Source: Amaranthus tricolor
Lineage: Eukaryota > Streptophyta > Magnoliopsida > Caryophyllales > Amaranthaceae
Direction of reading: 5' to 3'
DNA: 64,000 bases
Assembly (NCBI RefSeq): GCF_026212465.1
Contig: NC_080060.1
Coordinates: 12,626,066-12,690,065, forward strand
Part shown: one piece after another, positions 57,077 through 64,000 of the stretch
How the letters are laid out: every line of letters begins with the position of its first letter
Position numbering within the stretch: the first letter of the stretch is position 1
Position numbers and translations under genes: made by a program
The notes under the pieces: model-generated
The model's database searches: none
What the model saw: only the letters and a program-made list of their open reading frames with translations
What the model was told of the DNA's origin: nothing

Positions 57077-57298
57077 CTGCAAAATACAAAGCAAAGTTAT
57101 ATTAATGGACACACCACAAAATACAATCAAAATAAGAACAATTCCACACTAATGGCTCAACTTAACTTGTTCTTTGGAGGGAAAGGGATGTCTTGATGAG
57201 GGTAAAGGGGGTTTTGAATGAATTTAGGGACTTCGACCTATAATCGCCAACTCAGGCAACAAAAAAATTTGTTCTCTATTATCAGATCATGCTACTTA
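57077..57298 (-). promoter_or_regulatory. Putative 5' region of the papain-like gene
   Basis: An acceptor-like ttttgcag (57084-57077 on the minus strand) 11 nt before the ATG suggests an intron in the 5' UTR. No clear coding exon or TATA box is found upstream before the MITEs at 57299. Confidence 0.35.
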
Positions 57299-57511
57299 CT
57301 CCCTCTTGCTACATTTCTTCTAAACATGTTTGCTAAGCAATATTTCTATTCTTGATTTCTCTAATTATATATAGTAAAAAATTCTAAAAAGTTGTTATTA
57401 ATAAAATTTTCCTTGAAAGGAATCAAACGAGATCCCACTTGATAATGTTTTAAATTATAGATTAAGAATAAAATATAAAAAGGAAGAGTTGTGAATATTG
57501 TCGATCTCTCT
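57299..57511. mobile_element. Degenerate Stowaway-like MITE
   Basis: The left end TA|ctccctcttgctacatttc is Stowaway-like. The interior 'aatcaaacgagatcccacttgataatgttttaaattatagattaagaata' is the reverse complement of the interior of the MITEs at 12341 and 39205. The right end is not clear. Confidence 0.6.
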
Positions 57512-57513
57512 TA

Positions 57514-57752
57514 CTTCCTCGGTCCCTTGATATAACCTACACTTTCCTTTAAGTTTGTACTTAAATATAAGCTACCTTTCCTTCAATAGAAGGGAATCTC
57601 ACTTTCCACACATATATTCAACCACTTATTTCACTTTTTCATTCTTTCTCATAATTTTAACCATTAATTCTACCATTATAAAACAAAAACATTCACTATT
57701 CTTAATAAACATCAATTTTCTCTTTGTAACTTATAATCGAGGACAGAGGAAG
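57514..57752. mobile_element. Stowaway-like MITE, TA target site
   Basis: 239 bp with TA at 57512-57513 and 57753-57754. The ends 'cttcctcggtcccttgatata' and 'cttataatcgaggacagaggaag' are inverted copies. It adjoins the previous MITE. Non-coding. Confidence 0.85.
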
Positions 57753-57754
57753 TA

Positions 57755-58734
57755 TGTAGCAAGATAATAAATGAACAAAGAGAATATAACTTAGTACTGT
57801 TAGTGACACCGTAGTAGATCTGTACCTACCTTATACCCCTTTTATACCAAAATGCGAACATTGCTAATAACACCCACATACTACTAGTTACACCCTTAAT
57901 TAAAGTGCTAATAACACTACTAATCTACGAATCCCTATTATTACATACTTTTTCGACTTTTTCCACGTGGTAGAAAAACGTTTTTTTTATCTACTTGGTA
58001 ATATTGAGCTTCTACTTTTCTAGGTGTTGGATAACAGGTTAAGATGTTTTTGGTTAAATTAAGCACTAATCATAGTTTGACCTTCATTAATCTTGAACTA
58101 ACTATGATAATCTAAACTAACTTAATAAACATTAATTTTTAAATTTATATATCAGAAAATCTTTGAATAATTTAAAAATCTAAAAGATCAATTAATGACG
58201 TTTTTATCCAACGTAACGATATTTTTTTCAACTAACCTTATGGGGCATGTATTTTGAAAATGCAGCCGAAATGAGTACTTATTTGACTATTCAATTTTAA
58301 TTTGGTTTAGTTAGGTTTGATCAAAGTCAAGTTAAGATTAGTGTAAGTCAAACTATGAGTATCGCTTAATTGAACGAAAAACTTCACTTTTTGTGTACCA
58401 TATGGAAAAGTAAAAAGATCAAGGAAATCATGTGGATTATATAAAAAAAAAATTGTATAACCAGTGGAAAGGCCAAAAGTTTTACCTAAAATTATTTGAA
58501 AATTAAAAATAACCTAACTATTGTCCATTTGCTCAAAATAAACCAAAACTATTGGCAAACTCCAAACTATTTTCAAAATAAGACTAATACTTGAATAATT
58601 ATTGTAAATATAGCATTATTAATAGTTAGGGTTTATTTTTAACAAGTTCAATTTACTCATTTGCATTTGAGTTCTTGTTCTTCTTGCTTCCTTTTTGCTG
58701 GATTTATGCTTCTTTCGTTGTTTTTGGATGTGCT
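57755..58734. other. Gene-free spacer
   Basis: AT-rich. No gene. A TE boundary for the following Athila-like element is not visible. Confidence 0.45.
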
Positions 58735-60060
58735 AGCGATCTCATTCGTCCACTAACTTTCGATTTGATCCAGAGATCGAAGCCACTGCCCGTAGATTGA
58801 ACGCCGAAAGAAGGCGAAGGGTAACTAGAGCATCGAGGGTGGACATCACTACTCCAACACCCTCAGTTTCATCTTCCGCACAAACATCACCTGGACCATC
58901 TCCACCATCATCTCCAAGAATGGCCGATACCTTATCATTTGGCAAATTAGGTCGACCTTCTCCCACTCACTCAACTGCTTCATGTATTGTGATTTGTGAA
59001 GCCACGCATTACTGCTGAAAATTTTGAGCTTAGCACTCATTTGATCCAGTTGATTGAGCACAACCAATTTTTGGGTCAACCTTTAGACAATCCACATGAC
59101 CATTTGTCGGATTTCTTGGAGTAGTGTGACATAATCACAATCAATAATGTCACACAAGAGGCTATTCGAATGAGGGTTTTCCCATTCAGCTTGACGGGCA
59201 AAGCCAAGACATGGTTTAAGGCCGAGCTCGCCAACAAATATGCTACTTGGGATGCTCTTGCCACAGGTTTCCTTACCTAGTTCTTCCCTCCAAGGGAGAC
59301 TTCTCAATTGCGCACGGAGATTCAAACTTTCAAGCAAAGTCCATTTGAGAACTATTATGAAGCGTGGGAGCGCTTCAAAGATCTCTTGCACCAATGTCCT
59401 CATCATGAAATTCCCAAATGGCTTCTCATTCAATCAGTCTACCATTAATGCGGTATGTGGTGGAGATATGAGTCACAAGACAGAAGACCAACTCTTGGCT
59501 CCCTTTGATACTATCGCACAAAACTCATCTTCTTGGTCTTCCGAAAGAGATTCTACTTCAAGGGTCAGCGATAAATCCGATGGAGAGGTTATAAAGGCCA
59601 TATCTGAAAGAGATTCTACTTCAAGGGTCTCCGATAAATCCGATGGAGAGGTTATAAAGGCCATATCCGCACTCATAAAAGTTGAGTATAGATTTTCAAA
59701 AGGGTTCTTCATCTTTTTCTTCCTAAGTCTAAAGTGTGTCACTTGTGGCTCAAACACTCACTACAACTACACACGCTTCGGAAGAAGTCAATACTCTTTA
59801 CGGTAACAACTACAACCAAAATAAGAGCCTTATCTGTCATATTCGAGCACCAATGTGCAAAATTCACAGCAAAAAATTGCCCCAAGATTACCATTCAATC
59901 CTCTGGGGTTCAACCTAGGCCCCAATATCAAGCTCCTTATCGTCCCCCTATGCAACAAGCTTCATCACAAAAGGAGGAATGGAGAGTAGCTTTTGAAGCT
60001 ATGACGTCGGCACAAAATAAGTTCATTGCTTCACAAAATCAATTCATGAATACTTAAAAC
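58735..60060 (+). pseudogene. Athila-like gag remnant
   Basis: Frames broken by several stops and shifts. F-D-P-E-I-E-A-T-A-R-R (about 58760) is typical of the Athila gag start. Then N-Q-F-L-G-Q-P-L-D-N-P-H-D-H-L (about 59065), F-P-F-S-L-T-G-K-A-K-T-W-F (59180-59218) and F-E-N-Y-Y-E-A-W-E-R-F-K-D-L-L (59343-59387) mark the retrotransposon gag domain. In-frame stops occur at about 59122 and 59277. The later part to 60057 is the Gln/Pro-rich gag tail. Confidence 0.9.
59543..59668 (+). repeat. 63-bp in-frame tandem duplication in gag
   Basis: Two adjacent 63-bp units (59543-59605, 59606-59668), each coding E-R-D-S-T-S-R-V-S-D-K-S-D-G-E-V-I-K-A-I with a final Ser. The units differ at about three bases, so the duplication is recent compared with the decay around it. 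Confidence 0.95.
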
Positions 60061-60498
60061 CAATTCAATGCCAACATGAAGAAGGATATAGGCAAGTTTG
60101 AAGCTTCCCTAGGCCAATTTCAAAAGGAGAGCAAGATGATGGATTCTCAAATTACCCAAATGGGGCAACATATTTCTAGTTCTCAACGCCCTTCCACCCA
60201 ATTCCCTACACAAACCGTGCAAAATGATAAGGGACCAAACCAAATGAATGCAATCACCACAAGAAGCGGTAAAGTACTTAAACCTCCACCACCTCATGCA
60301 AAGATTGTGGACAAAAGCAAGGGCAAGGAAAAGGTTGTTGAGGTTGAGATTGAAGGTCCCATTGAAGATATCGATGCATCCCCCACAAATGTTCCCACTT
60401 ATGTCCCGCCGACTCCATTCCCTCAAAGACTAGCAAAGGCGAGAATTGAGAAGAGGTACAGGAAAATCCTTCAAATGGTCAAAGATGTACAATTTTAG
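60061..60498 (+). pseudogene. Athila-like gag C-terminal region
   Basis: Frame open from about 60061 (M at 60076): a Gln-rich coiled segment, then A-I-T-T-R-S-G-K-V-L-K-P-P-P, a hallmark found before the protease in Athila polyproteins, and F-P-Q-R-L at about 60419. It is separated from the gag above by a stop at about 60055. Confidence 0.85.
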
Positions 60499-60990
60499 AT
60501 TCCCTACCTTGAAGCAGTTTCAGAGATCCCTTCTTTTGCAAGGTTCTTGAAGGATCTTATGACCAATAGAAGGAAGACCGAGGGGATAGTTAATCTTACA
60601 CAACAATGCAGCGCGGTGATCCTATTCAACTCCCACCTAAACTCAGTGATCCGGGTAGCTTTTCTATTCCTATTACCATTGGGAATCTCACTATTGATGA
60701 AGCTTTACGTGACTTAGGGGCTAGTTTTAGTCTTATGCCCTTGAGTGTTTTCAAGAAGTTAAAGAATGTCGGTTCCCTCACCCAAACCTCCATGACACTT
60801 CAACTTGCCGATAGGAGTGTTTGACGGCCTAAAGGTATTCTTATTGATGTGCCCACGTTTGTCCGCAACATTGTCTTCCCTTGTGATTTTGTTGTAATGG
60901 ATATCCTTGAAGACACCCACACTCTTATCATCCTTGGTAGGCCATGCCTTCATACTGACGACCGTGATATATGTGAAGTAAGAGAAGTTG
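60499..60990 (+). pseudogene. Athila-like aspartic protease remnant
   Basis: I-P-S-F-A-R-F-L-K-D-L (60528-60560), then D-L-G-A-S-F-S-L-M-P (60715-60744), the Athila form of the catalytic D-S/T-G-A loop, and I-I-L-G-R-P-C-L (60928-60951). Stops and frame changes at about 60498, 60600 and 60822 break it. Confidence 0.85.
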
Positions 60991-61522
60991 TCATTAGAGG
61001 TTGGTGACGACAAGGTAGAGTTTGAACTACCTAAAGCTCTAAGCTACCCTAGCTCAATGGATCAATGTTTCTCTATTGAAGCAATCGAAGAAGAAGCTCC
61101 TAAATCCTCTTGGGAAGAGGAGCTTGATGAGTTAGAGTTGCTCTTGGGAGTTGATGAAGGTTGGGGTCTAGATGATAATGTTGATGAAGAGGAGATGCTT
61201 GAGCCTCCTATGGAAGATGTGTTGGGGAATGCTCAATTCTGTAATGATGAAGTGTATGCAATGGAGAAGGTTAAAAGGGAGAGATCTACGCCTCCCAAGG
61301 TAGAACTAAAATCTTTACCTTCTAATTTGAAATATGCTTTTCTTGGTGATAATTCCTCATACCCTATTATTGTTAATAGTGCACTTGATGATGATCAATT
61401 GACATGTTTGTGTGGCCTTCTGTTTAAGCACCGTAAAGCCATTGGATACACTATTGATGAAATTAAGGGTATAAGCCCCTATAATTGCACTCACCGCATT
61501 AATTTGGAGGATGAGGCCCGCC
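60988..61522 (+). pseudogene. Athila-like RT N-terminal part, before hAT insertion
   Basis: An open acidic linker, then L-K-S-L-P-S-N-L-K-Y-A-F-L-G-D-N-S (61308-61358), K-A-I-G-Y-T-I-D-E-I-K-G-I-S-P (61436-61480) and H-R-I-N-L-E-D-E-A (61495-61516), which precede the RT core in Athila pol. The frame is cut by the hAT element at 61523. Confidence 0.9.
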
Positions 61523-62264
61523 CAATGTCACACGATTCGTGATTCAATTTGATTCGATGTACGGATTCAAATTCGTGAATTCGCTAGTTGGCATATTTGT
61601 TGTTCGTTCACTTAGATTGTTTCGTTCAGTTTTTAGGTATTCTTTACGTTAATTGTAAAAAATATAAGTAGTAATCAAATTAAGTTAATTGTATTGTATT
61701 GTTTTATAAATAATGTTATGGTTAAAAAATAATGTGACATTAAATAATAGAAAAAGAACAGTTAAAATGGGCCTAGCCCACTAATCAAATAACGTTGAAG
61801 GAAAGAAAAGGAAAAAGAAAGAAAAAAAGGTAAAGAATATAAGAAAGACTAGTGATGAGAGTATTTTAAATTGGGCCTAGCCCACTGATCATATGATGGA
61901 GGGTTTTTAAAAAATTACAGTCTAAATTAGAAGGACAAGAGTAAAGTGCAAACACTTACAACAGAAAAACCCTAGAGAAGGGCGGCTGAACATGAGCCTT
62001 CCTGCCTTCAGCCTTCATGTAAGTTTTCTCTCTCTTTATTTTATGTCCTTCTCTCTTCTTCTTTTCAATTTTTTTCAGTTTTCTTCTCTTTTCTTGGTGT
62101 TAAATCTTAAAGTTGGAGAAAGCTTCTATCTTTGCAAACGAGAACGTTGTCGCCAGCGATCTAAATCTCTCATCAAGGCGATTCAATCGGCAAACGAAGC
62201 CCGGTTCGGGTCGATTGAACCGAATCGTGATTCATGGGTAAAACCACCGAATCATGTGACACTG
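61523..62264. mobile_element. Non-autonomous hAT-type element, 8-bp TSD
   Basis: 742 bp. The left end is CAATGTCACACGATTCG, the right inverse CAGTGTCACATGATTCG. Flanking 8-bp copies GGCCCGCC (61515-61522) and GGCCCACC (62265-62272) differ at one base. No transposase. Inside are 'gggcctagccca' (twice, about 61769 and 61874) and a leader-like 'aaaaccctagagaagggcggctgaacATGAG' near 61965, which suggests a captured promoter or 5' UTR. Confidence 0.88.
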
Positions 62265-62272
62265 GGCCCACC

Positions 62273-63142
62273 TATTGGTTGAACACCAAAATATGAAAGT
62301 GGTAGTGAAAAAAGAGGTGATGAATTATCTACCGAATAGTCGATAATAAGTGGGTTAGCACTGTCCAAGTCGTACCTAAGAAAAGGGGTATGATCATTGT
62401 TGAAAATGACAAGGGAGACCTAGTATCCACTAGGACTATTATGGGTTGGCGTATGTGTATTGATTATTGAAAATTGGACACGTCAACTTGTAAAGACCAC
62501 TTATCCCCTTCCATTCATTGATAAAATGTTGGAAGACTTGCCAATCATTCTTACTTTTGTTATTTGGATTGATATTCTAGATTTTTCCAAATCTCGGTCC
62601 ATCCCAATGATAGAGAGAAGACCACGTTCACTTGTCCTTGCACTTATGCTCATGGCTGAATGCCATTTGGATTGTGCAACACTCCCAACATGTTCCAACA
62701 ATGCATGACCACTATATTTTCTGATTTTGTTAAGTCATGCATGTAAGTTTTTATGGACGGCTTCTCGGTCCATGGTAATACCTTTGATAATTATGTAGCT
62801 AATCTTGAGAAAGTGTTATATAGATGTGAAGAAGTCGGCCTAGTGCTAAATTGTGAGAAATGTCACTTCATGATCCAATCTGGGGTTGTTTTGGGCTATG
62901 TTGTGTCATATCGAGACATCGAAGTGGATAGAGCTAAGGTTGAGGTAATTGAGAAACTTCCATCACCTATCAATGTGAACGGTATAAGAAGTTTTCTCGG
63001 GTATGCCGGCTTTTACAGGCGATTTATTCCTGATTTTTCTAAGGTTGCGCGACCTCTAACTGAGCTTCTAGTCAAGGATGCCTCTTTTGTTTTTACTAAT
63101 GAATGTTTGGAAGTTTTTGAGAAATTAAGCAGGTACTCATAA
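62273..63142 (+). pseudogene. Athila-like reverse transcriptase, after hAT insertion
   Basis: A degraded RT core from about 62314 (V-D-N-K-W-V), through V-V-P-K-K-R-G-M (about 62371), G-W-R-M-C-I-D-Y (about 62443), and an open 62753-63142 part: F-S-V-H-G, C-E-K-C-H-F-M, V-L-G-Y-V-V-S, R-S-F-L-G-Y-A-G-F-Y-R-R-F-I and P-L-T-E-L-L. Several frameshifts and stops. The catalytic Y-x-D-D is not intact. Confidence 0.9.
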
Positions 63143-63640
63143 CGCACCTATCATACAACCGCCAGATCAAAGCTTACCATTTGAGCTCATGTGTGATGCA
63201 AGCGATTATGCGGTAGGTGCGGTACTTGGACAAAAGAAGATGGGGAAGCTCAACGCGATATACTGCGCTAGTAAAACTTTAGCTCAATTATGCCACAACT
63301 AAGAAAGAGTTGATAGCCGTAGTATTCGCCATGGAGAAGTTTCGTTCCTATTTGATCGGGTCGAAGGTCATTGTTCACACCGACCATTCGGCTCTCAAGT
63401 ACCTCCTTGGCAAGAAGGATGCCAAATCCCGGTTGATTCGATGGATATTGTTGCTCCAAGAGTTTGAATTGGAGATCAAGGATAAGAAAGGGGCCAAGAA
63501 TGTAATAAACGATCACCTTTCTAGGCTAACATTGGAGTCATCTCACGATGAGCTTTCTATTGATGATTCTTTTCCTGACGATCAATTGTTCTCTATAATC
63601 ACCTCTTTCGGTGATCCTTGATATGCCGACATTGTCAATT
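63143..63640 (+). pseudogene. Athila-like RNase H remnant
   Basis: C-V-M-Q-A (about 63190) precedes a broken stretch; then an open frame from 63310: [26 protein letters not shown], and [10 protein letters not shown]. This matches the tether RNase H of gypsy elements (H-T-D-H and A-D-x-L-S-R, here N-D-H-L-S-R). Stops at about 63214 and 63285 break it. Confidence 0.88.
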
Positions 63641-63890
63641 ATCTTGCTAGTGGAGGCATACCACACAATCTCAATTACTATGAAAAGATGTTCTTTCATG
63701 ATACCAAATCTTACTTTTGGGATGATTTTCTTCTTTTTCATGTGTTCGGATGGTATGATTTGAAGGTGTATTACCCAGGAGAAAATGGAGTTCGTTCTTG
63801 TCCATTATCATAGCCTACCTTGTGGTGGTCATGCAACTTCTTATAAAACCACAACGAAGGTACTTGAGTGCGGTTTCTTTTTGCCAAGTG
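63641..63890 (+). pseudogene. Athila-like integrase N-terminal piece
   Basis: After a frame change, H-S-L-P-C-G-G-H-A-T-S-Y-K-T-T-T-K-V-L-E and C-G-F-F-L-P (about 63808-63885) form the His part of the integrase zinc finger. Similarity ends at about 63890. The Cys part of the finger and the catalytic core are not present here. Confidence 0.75.
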
Positions 63891-64000
63891 CAGAGAAATT
63901 AATCTCATTTTAATCACGAATTTGACGTCTAATTCTTTTTTAATTAGTGACGGTAGTAATTTGAAAATTTTCTACGATGATTAGAAACTTGGTAATTCGT
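63891..64000. other. Unassigned end of window
   Basis: Similarity to integrase is lost at 'gtgcagagaaatt'. The sequence becomes AT-rich ('atttgacgtctaattcttttttaattagtgacgg'); this could be the start of another insertion that continues beyond the window. Confidence 0.4.

Noticed and set aside
61992..62282. 96-codon plus ORF
   Set aside because: It runs out of the inserted hAT-type element across its terminus and target duplication; low-complexity start.

Overview
The window looks like AT-rich, transposon-dominated intergenic DNA of a flowering plant, probably a dicot. The signs are Ty3/gypsy and LINE-type retroelements, LTR elements with the plant initiator-tRNA-Met primer site (TGGTATCAGAGC), hAT and CACTA transposons, many Stowaway-like MITEs, and genes whose coding sequence must be spliced at GT-AG introns. 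There is no bacterial gene organisation. I see no tRNA, rRNA or CRISPR array. All gene models below are read by eye from ORFs and splice sites.

Layout. 0-4.9 kb: a degenerate tandem LTR-like repeat, interrupted by a solo LTR with a clean 5-bp target duplication, then an Athila-like integrase remnant and env-like ORF remnant. 5-13 kb: tandem repeats, an LTR fragment that keeps its primer-binding site, an Athila/Tat-like LTR end, AT-rich spacer and MITEs. 13.7-17.1 kb: a truncated hAT transposon ending near a MITE and a 457-bp (TA)n array. 19.4-31.8 kb: a block present three times (one dispersed, two in tandem), broken by a palindromic MITE, a solo LTR and a LINE, the LINE itself split by a 3.7-kb hAT transposon with intact ends and an 8-bp target duplication. 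29.7-33.9 kb: a small spliced DUF3615-like gene (minus) whose terminal exon appears to be tandemly duplicated. 34-43 kb: MITEs, including one whose body is an inverted minisatellite, other repeats and a few orphan exon-like ORFs. 43.5-49.3 kb: a complete, very young Ty3/gypsy retrotransposon (688-bp LTRs differing at about two positions; one 1,464-aa gag-pol ORF). 49.5-52.0 kb: a non-autonomous CACTA element. 52.4-57.1 kb: likely host sequence, with a candidate two-exon gene end and a convincing two-exon gene for a papain-fold protein (390 aa, minus) with a solo LTR 19 bp past its stop. 57.3-58.7 kb: MITEs and spacer. 58.7-63.9 kb: a decayed Athila-like gag-pol split by a 742-bp hAT-type element.

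The elements do not form one pathway; the window is a record of nested insertion. The likely host genes are the papain-like gene and the DUF3615-like gene, with weaker orphan exons at 9.5, 28.4, 41.3, 42.6 and 52.5 kb. The elements most likely to have been active recently are the gypsy element at 43.5-49.3 kb and the hAT at 23.6-27.3 kb, whose transposase is interrupted by a single visible nonsense codon.
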